Below, one piece after another: positions 1-10,640 of a DNA stretch of 64,000 nt. The stretch is taken from positions 235,183,815-235,247,814 of the forward strand of contig CP136061.1 of NCBI GenBank assembly GCA_032622095.1, given 5' to 3'. The notes below the pieces were generated by a model. That model had not been told where the DNA came from. It made no database searches and worked only from the letters and a program-made list of their open reading frames with translations. A program made the translations under genes and the position numbers. How positions within the stretch are numbered: position 1 is the stretch's first letter; the number at the start of each line of letters is the position of its first letter. The DNA is from Siphonodentalium dalli. Taxonomy: Eukaryota > Mollusca > Scaphopoda > Gadilida > Siphonodentaliidae.

Positions 1-1130
1 TTTAGGTCCATATAGAACGTATATTGCGGTTAAATAATGCCAAAAGGAGCTTATTTCGCTCAGAAAAAAAATCCCGTTATGAGCTGATAGCTACATGGTA
101 AGTCTTGATTTGGTTTATTTGTGTTGTTTTGCACAACACGAATTGCAAAGATAAGCACAAAACAGGCTTCTCGCATATTGAAATATCCCATATATATAGG
201 GCTGTTTTAATAACTATAGTTTAAGCACATATAGAGCGTATAGTGTTTTCGAATAATGTCAATATGCAGTGATACTGTACCCATGTATATGGTGCACATA
301 CCCAAATATACCGTGGTATCTACAAAAGTATACCCTCATACCCACATCTATAAGCGTTTTGTGTCCATATATAGCGTATATTGCGGTTAAATAATGCCAA
401 TATAAGCTTATTTCGCTCAAAATGTGCTTATTTTCACAAGAACAATCTGTATGGTAAGTCTTGAGATGGTTGATTCGTGTTTGTTTTCCACTCTATTGTC
501 ATGAAACTAAACACAATATGGGCTTATCTCATATTCAAATATCCAATATACACAAAAAAGGGCTGTTTTAATAACCAGCGTTTAGGCCCACATGGAGCGT
601 TTTTGAGTTTTCAAATAATGTCAATTTGTAGCCTGTTCTCGTTAAAATAAACACATAACGGGGCTTATTTTAATGAGCGAAATAAACTAATATAGTCGTA
701 TTATTTAACCTAATATACATGCACGCTATATATGTGGACCTATTAAACGCGGTTTTTAAAACAGTCCAATATCTAATTTTTTTAATAGCAGCATATCCTC
801 GGGTAAATACATGTAGGTTCATATTGGACCTAAGTATTCACATAGGTTAATTTTTGGACTTGATTCTGCAGTAAGCACACAGTGAGCTTATAGCCATTAT
901 TCCGTTGAATGGCGAGGGCCGCATAGAAAACACATTATAAAGAGCTTGAATCTGGTAGGTCGTGTCGATGAAAAAAGCTAGATTAAATAATACTAATATG
1001 GGCTTATTTTGCGTTATTTATAGGTCATATATAAACCGTATATTGCGGTTAAATAACGCCCAAAGAAGCTTATTTCGCTCATTAAAACAAGCCCGATATG
1101 AGCTTGTTTTCACGAGAGGCTGAAATGTGC
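1..1130. repeat. ATAAGC-family palindromic repeat cluster, left block
   Basis: Short segments with the words AATAAGC, GCTTATTTCGCTC and TTTTCACGAGAACA recur here in both orientations. A reverse-oriented segment lies near 633-680 and a forward one near 1068-1115. They sit among TATATA-rich stretches resembling 'atagagcgtatattgcggttaaata' variants near 210-245, 355-400 and 1025-1055. I see no coding capacity. It is best read as nested, decayed copies of a small inverted-repeat element family that continues at 4.2-8.4 kb. Confidence 0.6.
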
Positions 1131-1472
1131 ATGTGCATACAACTATTTGAATCTAATCTGGATTCATGGAGCAGGTCGCTGTCACAATGTCAACAATTAG
1201 TCACATCCATGTCCCCAAGTCACGGTATTAATGACTTTTTCGATAACTCAATACAGAAACAAATATTTAATGATAATATTCGCACCAAACTTCTCAAAAA
1301 TAGCAATCGACGTGATCATCCAAGGAACAAACTTAGAACGTATAGAACATTCAAAACGATGACTTCTTTGGAAAAATATATCAACGTCATTTCCGTCCTA
1401 AAATAGCGTGAATCCCTGACAAAATTAAGAATAAGTTGCCACACCTTGGGCATCGAACGCGGACGCTACTTC

Positions 1473-1478
1473 GATTTC
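1473..1478. other. left target-site duplication (GATTTC)
   Basis: GATTTC here is repeated at 3615-3620 directly outside the other end of the 1479-3614 element. The host LINE reading frame continues as one if the element and one copy are ignored, which supports the boundary. An alternative reading with one more base in each TIR gives a 4-bp ATTT duplication; the sequence alone cannot separate the two. Confidence 0.7.
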
Positions 1479-1510
1479 TACGGCGGCCTGGAACCGCCAC
1501 CCCCTCTTCA

Positions 1511-1900
1511 GTTAGTATCCTGATATATCAGGTTACGTATCCTGATATATCAGGTTAGTATCCTGATATATCAGGTTATTATCCTGATATATCAGGTTAC
1601 GTATCCTGATATATCAGGTTACGTATCCTGATATACCAGATTAGTATCCTGATATATCAGGTTATTATCCTGATATATCAGGTTACGTATCCTGATATAT
1701 CAGGTTACGTGTCCTGATATATCAGGTTATTATCCTGATATATCAGGTTACGTATCCTAATATATCAGGTTATTATCCTGATATATCAGGTTACGTATCC
1801 TGATATATCAGGTTACGTATCCTGATATATCAGGTTATTATCCTGATATATCAGGTTATTATCCTGATATATCAGGTTATGTATCCTGATATATCAGGTT
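1511..1900. repeat. minisatellite of TGATATATCA palindrome, left arm
   Basis: About twenty units of the form TCCTGATATATCAGGTTA(C/T), roughly 18-22 bp each. Spacers alternate between GTTATTA-like and GTTACGTA-like. Each unit contains the perfect 14-bp palindrome CCTGATATATCAGG. A few units carry single changes (for example 'ataccag' near 1634 and 'taatata' near 1758). Confidence 0.95.
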
Positions 1901-2619
1901 GTCTCGACCAATCCAGAATGTCGTCTTTCATTGGCGGAGGCTTGTGGTTGGTTCCATATTATGTTTGGTGACGATGAGGATGAGTGATGTGGCATGTACA
2001 TGTAGGCGATTAACCACACACCCTTCACCAAACTTCATATGGATCTTCAGGGTGACCTCTAGATGGGAGCCATCTATTTTTTCCCGAAATTCGTTAGAAA
2101 ACATGGCCGCCATCAGTCATCTTGGATTTCAAATTTTGATCCATTGGCACACCCAGCAGAACAAATATCGGAACAAATATTTTAAAACTTTATACAGGCG
2201 TGTTTTGGGTCACCTCTGGGGATATCAAATGTTTCCGAATTTCGTTGAAAGCATTTCCGCCATTTTGGATTTTAAACTTTGTATGACTAAATGATTTGGC
2301 ACACAATACAGACCACATCTTTTATATAGTCCTTACTGAACTTCATATGGATCTTCTGGGAGATGGGAGCCACCAAAAATGTCATTGAAAAACATGGGAG
2401 GTATCCAATTATTACGCAATTCATGAAAAGAAAACATGGCCGCCAGCAGGATTTCATTCGCACACCATGCATCCCTCATTTATTGGTGAAATGTTTTAAA
2501 TGAAAACAAGAGATGGACTGTCGTCCGGTGCATACCCCCTTGTGGATTACCGCCTAGTGTGGGCATATCTATAACTTATGACTGCTATACTCAGACAGAT
2601 TGGACCCAAAAAATCAGAA

Positions 2620-3110
2620 TTTTCATATAAACAAAGATGAATAACTATAGAACAAAAAACAAAACAAAACAGTTGAATGTGCCATTAAATGTCCTCATAT
2701 TGGTGAACATCCATACAAAATTTCATTGAGATCCGAGCATTACTGTTCAAGTTATGACCTGAACAGACATCGGATGGACCAAACAGCCAACATTTCCAGA
2801 TAAACAAAGATGAATAACTCTATGGAAAAGCGAAACAGAACAATGGAACCCTCTATTGAATGGCATCATACTAGTGAACATCCATACCAAATTTCATTGA
2901 GATCCCAGCACAACTGTTGAAGTTACGACATGAACGGTCACCAGACGGACCAACCATCCAAAATTTCCAGATAAACAACGATGAATAACTCTAGAATGGA
3001 AAATCCGAACAAAACGATGGAAACCTCTATTTAATGTCCTCATAGTAGTGAACATCCATACCTAATTTCATTGAGATCTGAGTACTACTGTTAAAGTTAT
3101 GACATCGGAC
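2620..3110. repeat. diverged tandem repeat inside the TIR element
   Basis: Three related units share ACAAAGATGAATAACT followed by a gaaacagaacaatgg-like stretch, then GAACATCCATACC and TTTCATTGAGATC. Unit starts near 2631, 2814 and 2974 give periods of about 183 and 160 bp. No open frame runs through all units. Confidence 0.8.
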
Positions 3111-3252
3111 GGACGTATTGACGTACTGGCCAAAGTATAATTGTGGGGTGACCGCACATACCCAAGAATACTTGTGGGAAGCGATCTTTTGTTTGAGTAA
3201 ATTGTGGGGTGCAACCCACAACTGACGATTTTTTAAAGAGCGTATTTTTAAA

Positions 3253-3575
3253 GATAATAACCTGATATATCAGGATACATAACCTGATATATCAGGATAA
3301 TAACCTGATATATCACGATACGTAACCTGATATATCAGGATACGTAACCTGATATATCAGGATAATAACCTGATATATCAGGATACTAACCTGATATATC
3401 AGGATAATAACCTGATATATCAGATACGTAACCTGATATATCAGGATAATAACCTGATATATCATGATACGTAACCTGATATATCAGGATAATAACCTGA
3501 TATATCAGGATACGTAACCTGATATATCAGGATACTAACCTGATATATCAGGATAGGTAACCTGATATATCAGGA
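3253..3575. repeat. minisatellite of TGATATATCA palindrome, right arm (inverted)
   Basis: About seventeen units of the form AACCTGATATATCAGGATA, reading as the complement of the left array at 1511-1900. Spacer alternation (TACGTAACC against ATAATAACC) matches the left array in style but not unit for unit, so the two arms have expanded or contracted independently. Confidence 0.95.
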
Positions 3576-4155
3576 AACTAACTGAAGAGGAGGTGGCGGT
3601 TCCAGGCCGCCGTAGATTTCGACGAGGCGGACCGAATTTGCGAAACATGCAATGAAATCGACAATTATTTACTGTACTTCTTCTGTCAGACGAGCGCGCC
3701 CTATTCTACGAGAACATATCACCCAATCTGTTAAACATCCCCAACGAGAAACTATTTAAACAAATAATGATCAGCAGCGACTCAAAAACTATGCGGGCTT
3801 TGGGGCACACTTTGTCCACTATGGATTGAAAAAGAAAGGGGTTTGGCAACAGAGTAACGACTCTTAAATCGAGTACAACAAAAAAGGAACAAAGATTCTT
3901 CGACTTGAGACCATGTCAGTGTTGCCAGTATCAACTCTGAATGGTATGTTTGCCAATCATCTACATATATTATCTGAACGTATGATAGGCATATACCGGT
4001 ATAACATATGTATATTGTCATATATAAGCATATACCGCCATATATCATTGTTGTTACATTGTACTTAACTTTGTTTCATGTAATCCGTCCATTTTGTCTT
4101 GTTATTCTGTGTTCATGTACATTTGACCATATATGGTGTAACGTACCAATAAACA

Positions 4156-4181
4156 TGATTGATTGATTGATTGATTGATTG
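4156..4181 (+). repeat. (ATTG)n microsatellite tail of the LINE
   Basis: Six and a half tandem GATT units directly after AATAAACAT, at the position where the LINE 3' UTR ends. Short simple-repeat tails of this kind mark 3' ends of CR1/L2-type non-LTR elements. Confidence 0.85.
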
Positions 4182-4941
4182 GCAAGTCATGTGTTTATTC
4201 GTGTTGTTTTCCAGCCTGTGTTCGAGAAAATAATCCCATAACGGGCTTATTTTAATGAGCGAAATAAGCTCATATTGGAATTATTAAGACTCATTATATA
4301 TGTATGCTATATTTGAACCTAAAACAAGGATGTTAAAACAGTCCAATGTGGGATTATTTCCATAAGAAATAAGCCCATATTGGTATTATTTAATCCACCT
4401 TTATTCATCGCAACATATATTCTCGTAAAAATAGGTTCATATTGGACCTAAAGATTCACATAGGTTCATATTGGACTTATTCGATTCTGAAATAAACCCA
4501 CAGTGAACTACTACCCGCTATTCAGCTAAATGGCATGGGCCACAGTTAAAACACATTTTAAAGAGCGTGAGTCTGGTATGTCGTGTCGATGAAAACATTG
4601 AGGTTAAATAATGCCAGTATGAGCTTAATTCGCTCATTAAAATAAGCCCGTTATGTGCTTATTTTTATGAGAACAGGATGAAACATGTCCTCGTGCAAAT
4701 AGGTTCATATTGGACCTACATGTAACTATTCACAGGTTTATGTTGGAACTATCTGATTCTGAAATAAGTACATACTGAGTCCCTTATTCCGTTGAATGGC
4801 GCCAAACACCTTACAAAGAGCGTAGCTTTGGTAAGTTGTGTTTATGAAAAAAGGCAGATTAAATCATTCCGATATGGGCTCATTCCGTATGTAAATAGTC
4901 CCATATTGTTCTGTGTTTTAAACAGACTGTTCCCCCAAAAT

Positions 4942-5088
4942 TCCGCACATTATCTACTTATACATAATTTATTTTAGGTAGATAATCTGATTAGAATGTC
5001 CTCATTTTCAGTCCATAATGTGCTGAAAATGAGAATATTTTAGTCACATTATCGACTCATAATGGGGGCAATTCAGATTATGTGCGGA
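4942..5088. mobile_element. CCGCACA-ended MITE, copy 1
   Basis: Ends are inverted: TCCGCACATTATCT at the left and AGATTATGTGCGGA at the right. The interior has a second palindromic pair (CATTTTCAG / CTGAAAATG) and ATAATGTG motifs. It is 147 bp and AT-rich with no coding potential. The same CCTGTTC...CCAAA left flank and 'acaatcacacaactaagccaaccca'-like right flank recur at the other copies, so the amplified unit is larger than the TIR element. Confidence 0.7.
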
Positions 5089-5129
5089 CAATCACACAAC
5101 TAAGCCAACCCATAACTTTTCAGATGTAC

Positions 5130-5225
5130 GCTATTTAAAGACAGGATTTGTTCGGGTATGTGAAACCGATAAGTTAGCATTAAGGCGCTATGTCAACTGG
5201 AGGAATGTAGCATTTTAGTAACATA
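5130..5225. repeat. dispersed repeat 'GATAAGTTAGCATT...GGCGCTATGTCAACTGGAGG', copy 1
   Basis: Shares TTAAAGACA, GTGAAACTGATAAGTTAG, TTCAGGCGC and AACTGGAGGAAT words with 6395-6560 and 21675-21850. The longest copy is the one at 21.7 kb. Confidence 0.65.
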
Positions 5226-6206
5226 TGGCAATAGTCCCATATTGTACTGCTTTAAAAGCCGAGATTTAGGTCAATATAGAGCTTATATATATTGCGATTA
5301 AAAAAATGCCAAAATTATCGCTCGTTAAAATACGGCCGTTAGGTGCTTATTTTCACGAAAATAGCTTGACATCTGCATGGCAAGTGTTGAGTTGTTTAAT
5401 CGTGTTGTTTTCCAGCCTGTTGACGTGAAAATAAGCACACCACGTGCCTATCTCATATTGTTATGTGCTTATTTTCATGAGAACAGGGTGACGTCTGCAT
5501 GGTAAGTCTTGAGTTGGTTTATTTGTGTTCTGCCACAACACGAATTGCTAAAATAAGCATGACGAGCTTATCGCATATTGAAATATCTATATAGGGCTGT
5601 TATAATAACCAGCGTTTAGGCCCATATGAAGCTTATTTAGTTTTAAAATAATGGCAGTTTGCAGTCTGTTTTCGTGAAAATAAACACAAAACAGGACTTA
5701 TTTTAATGAGCGAAATAAGCTCATACAGAGGTATAATTTAACTTAATATGTATACATGTACGCTATATATATGGACCTATAAACGCGGCTTTTTAAACAG
5801 ACAATATCAGACTGTTCTATCGAACTAGTCCCATATTGGTATTATTCAATCTAATTTGTTTTCATCGCAACATATCCTCATGTAAATAGGTTCATATTTG
5901 ACCTTTAAGTATTCACATAAGTTCTTTTGATTCTGATATAAGTCCACAGTAAGCTTATAGCCATTATTCGGTTGAATGGCGAGGGCAGCATTGACTATAA
6001 AGAGCTTGAATCTGGTAGGTTGTGTCGATGAAAAAAGCTAGATTAATAATACTGATATGGGTTTATTTCAGTAAAAACAATACAATTAGGGTAGCTTTGG
6101 TAAGTAAGTGATAAACTAAGGTAGATAAAATAATGCCAATATGGGCTTATTTCTTATGTAAATAGTCCCATATTGTACCGTTTTAAACAGCCTGTTCCCC
6201 AAATTC

Positions 6207-6350
6207 CCGCACATTATCTGCTTATATAAAAAGTAAATATTCTAGGTAGATAATCTGCTTATGAACGCTCTCATTTTGAGTCGATAATGTGCTGAAAATT
6301 AGTCACATTATCGCCTCATAATGGAACAATTCTAAGCAGATTATGAGCGG
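6207..6350. mobile_element. CCGCACA-ended MITE, copy 2
   Basis: Begins CCGCACATTATCTGCTTAT and ends GCAGATTATGAGCGG. The interior is the same AGGTAGATAATCTGCTTA and GTCGATAATGTGCTGAAAAT as the other copies. It is followed by the same 'acaatgacacaactaagccaaccca' sequence as copy 1. Confidence 0.7.
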
Positions 6351-6394
6351 ACAATGACACAACTAAGCCAACCCACAGCTTATCAGATGTACGC

Positions 6395-6560
6395 ACTTTA
6401 AAGACATATTATGGACTTGTACGTGTATGTGCAACTGATAAGTTAGCATTCAGGCGCTATGTCAAGTAAATCGACCGTACCTCTCCATAGAAATCATCGT
6501 CTGAACTACGCTCAATTGTAAATATTTACTTCTGGAATCGGGACTATTGGCGACAATACG
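6395..6560. repeat. dispersed repeat, copy 2 of the GATAAGTTAGCATT family
   Basis: Contains GACATATTATGGACTTGT, CTGATAAGTTAGCATTCAGG, AAGTAAATCGACCGTA and CATAGAAATCATCGTC. These match in order to 21675-21850, with one internal deletion relative to that copy. Confidence 0.65.
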
Positions 6561-7910
6561 GGCTTATATCATATTATTGTGTGCCTATTTTCACGAGAAC
6601 AGTCTTGAGTTGGTTTATTTGTGTTGTATTCCACAACACAAATTGCAAAAATAATCATAAGATGTTCTTATCGCATATTGAAATATCCCATATAGGGCTG
6701 TTATAATAATCAAATAATCAAATAATGACAATATGCAGCTTGTTCTCGTAAAAATAAGCTCATAACGGGCTTATTTTAATGAGCGAATTAAGCTCATACT
6801 GCCATTATTGAACCTAAACGAGATTTTTAAAGCAGTCAAATGTTGGACTATTTCTATGTAAGCCCATATTGGTATTATTTAATCTACTTTTTTTCATCTC
6901 AACATATCCTCAGGTTTATATTGGACCTAAATATTCACACAGTTCATATTGGACTTATTTTATTCTGAAATAAGCCCACGGTGAGCGTATACCAGTTATT
7001 CCGTAGAATGGCGCGGGCCACAGTGAAAATACCTTCTAAAGAGCGTAAATCTAGTAAGTTATCTCGATGAGAATAGGTAGATAGATTAAATAGTGCCAAT
7101 ATGGGCATATTTCGTATGGGAATAGTCCCATGTTAGACTGTCTTAAAACCCGCATTTTCTGTCCATATCGTATACTGCGGTTAAATAATGGCAATATTTA
7201 GTTCATAATAACATGGCGTTTATGTGCTTATTTTCACGAGAACAGTCTGCATGTTGACATTATTTGAAAACTGAAATACGCTCCATAAGGCCTAAACGCT
7301 AGTTATTAAAACAGCCTTACATGTACATGTATATGGGTTATTTCAATATGAGGAAAACCCGTATTGTGCTTATTTTCACGAGAACACGATTAAACAACTC
7401 AACACTTGTCATGCTGTTCTCATGAAAATAAGTACAAAACGGACATATTTTAATGCGCGATATAAGCTGATATTGGAATTATTTTGCCACAATATACGCT
7501 CAATATGGATCAAACACACTGTTTTTATAAATAAAACAGTACAATATGGGATTATTTCCATACATATCAAGCCCAAATTGAAATGATTTAATCTGCCTCT
7601 TTTCATCGACACGACTTACCAATTTCACGATCTTTATAATGTTTTCACTGCGGCCATAACGGAATAACGATTTAAGCTCACTATGGAGTTATTTCATAAT
7701 CAAATTATTTCAAATATCAACCTATGCGAATAGCTACATGTAGGTCCAATTTGAACCTATTTGCACGACGATGTGTTTCATCCTGTTCTCGTAAAAATAA
7801 GCACATAACGCTGCGAAACGGGCTTATTTTAATGAGCGAATTAAGCTCCCATTGTCATTATTTAACAACCTAAACTTGTTTATCGACATGCAGCCTGTTC
7901 TCCCAAAAAC

Positions 7911-8059
7911 CCGCAGATTATCTGCTTATACATAAATATTTTTAGGTAGATAATATGCTTAGAATCTCATAAATTTAAGTCGATAATGTGCTGAAAATGA
8001 GACAATTTTAGTCACATTATCGACTGCCAATGAGTCGATTGTAATCAGATTGTGTGCAG
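7911..8059. mobile_element. CCGCACA-ended MITE, copy 3 (diverged)
   Basis: Begins CCGCAGATTATCTGCTTATA and ends CAGATTGTGTGCAGA. The interior carries the shared AGGTAGATAAT, AAGTCGATAATGTGCTGAAA and TAGTCACATTATCGACT. The termini have drifted more than in copies 1 and 2. Confidence 0.65.
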
Positions 8060-8520
8060 AAAATGACACAAATAAGCCAACTCACGGCTTTCATGTGTAT
8101 GTTCTTTATAGCATGTGTTTTCAATGTGGCCGCGCCATAAAACGAAATGACGGATATGATCTATTATCTGCTTATTTGACAATAAAATGTACCTATTTCA
8201 CATTATAGGCCGATTATGTGCCTATTTGAGGGAGGATATGTTGCGACACGACATACCAGATTCACGCTCTTTATAATGTGTTTTAACTGCGGCTCGCTTC
8301 ATTCAACTAAATAACGGGTATAAACTCACTAATGGCTTATTTCCGAATCAATTAAGTCCATTGAAACATATGTTAATATGTATGCCCAATATGAACCTAT
8401 TTTCGCGAGGATAAGTTGCGATGAAAAACGGTAGATTTAAAGGTACTCAATACGTAAAGAGGGTCCCCATCTCAACAGATTCCAACAACAACAATCCGAT
8501 CAGAGGGTCCTATATTATAA

Positions 8521-8660
8521 GTTACAGGGCGAGTTGTTGCCGGATACGGTGTCATATGAGGCGAAGTGAGATTAATATCGGGCGAGGCGCTAGCCGAGCC
8601 CGATATTAATCTCGCTGAGGCTCATATGTCACCGTGGCCGGCAACAACGAGCCCTGTAAC
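8521..8660. mobile_element. 140-bp foldback hairpin element
   Basis: The whole stretch is one near-perfect inverted repeat. The left arm GTTACAGGGCGAGTTGTTGC is mirrored by GCAACAACGAGCCCTGTAAC at the right, and the arms continue through GATTAATATCGGGC / GCCCGATATTAATC to a centre near 8590. It is clearly GC-richer than its surroundings. No product is expected; a snap-back MITE is the simplest reading. Confidence 0.85.
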
Positions 8661-9189
8661 GATTTTATCATGTCACCCACATATCATGTTTTCCGTGTGA
8701 GAATTTGAATTACTTATACGAAGTTGATTACCTGCCAGTAAGTAATTTTTTTGTTTATGGCTATTAACTTGTCTAACGTCACAGTGACGCGTCATGGGCG
8801 TTGAACGTCAACGCATTGAGTCAATGGCTAATCACCAGAAGCAGGACAACAAACTTGAGTTTGATAGTTAATTTATGAGTGTTTAGAATTTCTCAAATAT
8901 AATACATGCAGGTTTTGGTATATGGTACTATGTCTTTAAATTAACAGAACTTGATTTCCGACAGATATCCCTTTTCTTGGTGCCAAAATACACCGAAAAT
9001 ATATCGAGGCGGCAGAGTTCCATGAAAAACAAAATGGCGGACATCGACCCCATATGGGAACCTAGCTCGTCCCATATGGATTCCATATGGGACGGGCTAC
9101 AAAGATGACGACCCCATGTCTCCTGATATGCTTCTACCAACGGAGCGTCCTCATTGGTCGATCCAACCAGGTGACATGATAATACTATT
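8661..9189. other. no gene seen; contains one 18-bp-arm palindrome
   Basis: AT-rich sequence without a credible exon. At 9065-9105 a palindrome TAGCTCGTCCCATATGGA / TCCATATGGGACGGGCTA is present, near other CCATATGGGA words. Confidence 0.6.
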
Positions 9190-9547
9190 TCTTTGGCTTT
9201 GGGGGTAAAAAATATTTGATTCGAGTCGAGGAACCCATCAAACAAAGCTCAGAGTTATTAGATATTGATTTTTGAAATTTGTTAATTGCTCGAGATGAGT
9301 ACTAATAACTGCCGTCAATTTGGTAACCTGCTCGAGATTTTACGCCAAAACTCTATTCAAACAGATAAGGATGGATAACTCTATAATCAAGTGGTAATAA
9401 TAACGAAATTTTGACTGTCTTCTGGGCCAGAAAGAATTCCCGATAATGAAAAATAATAGATTTCTAAAACCGATATCTAACAAATCTGAGCTTTGATGGG
9501 TGACTTCCTCGACTCGAATCAAATATTTTTGACCCCCGAAGCCATTG
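9190..9547. repeat. inverted repeat pair with about 90-bp arms
   Basis: The left arm 9190-9280 carries AATATTTGATTCGAGTCGAG, then CCCATCAAA and AAGCTCAGA. The right arm 9460-9547 carries their complements in reverse order (TCTGAGCTTTGATGGGTG, then CTCGACTCGAATCAAATATT). The 180-bp loop has no gene. The arms have diverged slightly and carry small indels. Confidence 0.8.
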
Positions 9548-9594
9548 AAATAGTAATTGAGATGAGTTTTATCGGATTGAGTACCTTTAATAAT

Positions 9595-9880
9595 GACAAT
9601 ATGGGAGATAGTCCCATATTGGACTGTTTTATAACTGAGTTTTAGGTCCATATAGAGCGTATATTGTGATTAAATAATACCAATAAAGGCTTATATCGCT
9701 CATTAAAATAAGACCGTTACGTGCTTATTTTTATGGAAACCATACATGTACTCCCATAGTGTACGTTTATCTCCACACGGAGCCTATATTGATATGAGCT
9801 TATTTCGCTCATTAAAATAAGCCGGGAGTGTGGCTATTTTCACGAGAACAGGCTGTGAAGTAGCATATACATGTACTATA
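9595..9880. repeat. ATAAGC-family copies
   Basis: Two forward segments, near 9690-9740 and 9790-9855, carry CGCTCATTAAAATAAG and TTTTCACGAGAACAGGCTG, next to 'aggtccatatagagcgtatattg' at 9651. They belong to the same family as the 4.2-8.4 kb block. Confidence 0.7.
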
Positions 9881-10253
9881 CATTCCTTTTTCATATACAT
9901 ATGTTGTACTTCCGTATATATTCATATTAAAATATTCTTCATATTTCATACAGAATACTATATCATTATGTCCATGCAGTGTATCACAACTACAATTTAC
10001 CATATCTTATCCTAATTTAATTAAAGGTTTAAACCAAAACATAGTTCGTACTTTAATTTGGTCGGGTTGTTCCGGGTCGCTTGTTGTCGGTTGTGCCTGG
10101 GGCGGATGGTCCCGTTCCTGTATATACAAGTATATACATGTGTATATAGTACATCTGACTACAGACCGAATCGGGACCACAGGGACAACTCGCGCGGGCG
10201 TATGTTAGGGTGGGTTGTCCAGATTTTCCGGGGCTGGTTGTCTCACGTTTTTA
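9881..10253. other. no gene or repeat recognised
   Basis: Mixed-composition sequence rich in TATACA words. Open frames here have no recognisable domain or splice context. Confidence 0.5.
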
Positions 10254-10640
10254 TTAGCTCACCTGAGACGAAGTCTCCGGTGGAGCTATTGTCATCACTC
10301 TTCGTCCGTCGTCCGACCATCGTCGGTCCGTCCGTCCATCCGTCCGTCTACAATTCTTTGAACATCTTCTCCTCTGGAACCATGAAACCGAATGGGTTCA
10401 TATTTGGTGTGTATGTTTCCTAGGTGACTCTCATTCAGATTTGTTCAAATGAGGACACTGGGTCAAATAGTTGCGAAGCCAGGGCCATAACTCTTTGCCA
10501 CCATAGTAATTCTTACAACGACTTCTCAAATTTCATAGGGCCGAATGGGTTCGTATTTGATACAAAGGGTCCTTGGGGGACTGTTATTCAGATTTGTTCA
10601 AATGAGGTCACTGGATCGAATGTGGGCGGAGCCAGTGACG
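10254..10640 (+). repeat. CACCTGAG...GTCCGTCCGTC interspersed repeat
   Basis: Starts TTAGCTCACCTGAGACGAAG and passes through a GTCCGTCCGTCCATCCGTC run. It then carries two tandem diverged units of about 135-160 bp, each with CCGAATGGGTTC, TTCAGATTTGTTCAAATGAG and GGTCACTGG. The first unit also has GCCAGGGCCATAACTCTTTG. Related sequence occurs at 11560-11925 and, inverted, at 23690-23970. I recognise the style as a common invertebrate interspersed repeat but cannot name the family. Confidence 0.7.

Larger units (their letters stand above)
1479..3614. mobile_element. non-autonomous TIR transposon with minisatellite arms (about 2.1 kb)
   Basis: The ends are inverted copies: the left begins TACGGCGGCCTGGAACCGCC and the right ends with its complement, GGCGGTTCCAGGCCGCCGTA. 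A CTCTTCAGTTAGT segment follows at both ends. Inside the unique tips, both arms become arrays of TCCTGATATATCAGG-type units (left 1511-1900, right 3253-3575), so the total inverted arm is roughly 350-420 bp each side. The interior 1900-3250 has no credible transposase. It holds about three diverged tandem units of 160-183 bp near 2631, 2814 and 2974. It is flanked by GATTTC. I do not assign a superfamily: 6-bp duplications are uncommon and no catalytic gene is present. Confidence 0.75.
1131..4181 (+). pseudogene. 3' end of a CR1/L2-like LINE ORF2, 5'-truncated and split by an insertion
   Basis: Conceptual translation shows the C-terminal region after the reverse transcriptase of a non-LTR retrotransposon. 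Before the insertion, 1131-1478 encodes segments such as NKLRTYRTFK and RESLTKLRISCH, with one in-frame stop near 1405. After it, 3615-3830 encodes the zinc-knuckle-like RICETCNEI followed by LLYFF. After a frame change it ends SDSKTMRALGHTLSTMD plus stop at about 3829. The 3' UTR runs to an (ATTG)n tail at 4156-4181, the usual tail type for this class. The interruption at 1479-3614 is a separate TIR element; without it and one GATTTC copy the frame is continuous across the junction. Family assignment is from remembered pattern, not from a search. The copy is dead: 5'-truncated, with a stop and a frameshift. Confidence 0.75.
4182..8420. repeat. ATAAGC-family palindromic repeat cluster, main block
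   Basis: This is a 4.2-kb mosaic of short segments in both orientations. Forward-type segments (GCTCATTAAAATAAGCCCG then TGCTTATTTTCACGAGAACA) lie near 4628-4675, 5330-5360, 5460-5495, 6585-6602 and 7362-7386. Reverse-type segments lie near 4212-4262, 5672-5722, 6748-6790, 7413-7460 and 7780-7845. Further shared modules are 'cctcatgtaaataggttcatattggacct' near 4430, 5875 and 6905, and 'gccacagtgaaaac...aaagagcgt' near 4545, 5990 and 7020. It holds three copies of a CCGCACA-ended element, annotated separately. No gene is seen. It looks like a nested insertion hotspot for small elements. Confidence 0.7.

Noticed and set aside
1511-3575. TGATATATCA arrays as a bacterial operator or origin iteron set
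   Set aside because: The host context is eukaryotic and the arrays form the inverted arms of a transposon with a target duplication.
31-8420. CRISPR-like regularly spaced repeats
   Set aside because: Repeats are irregular, in both orientations and in a eukaryotic setting; they fit small inverted-repeat elements.
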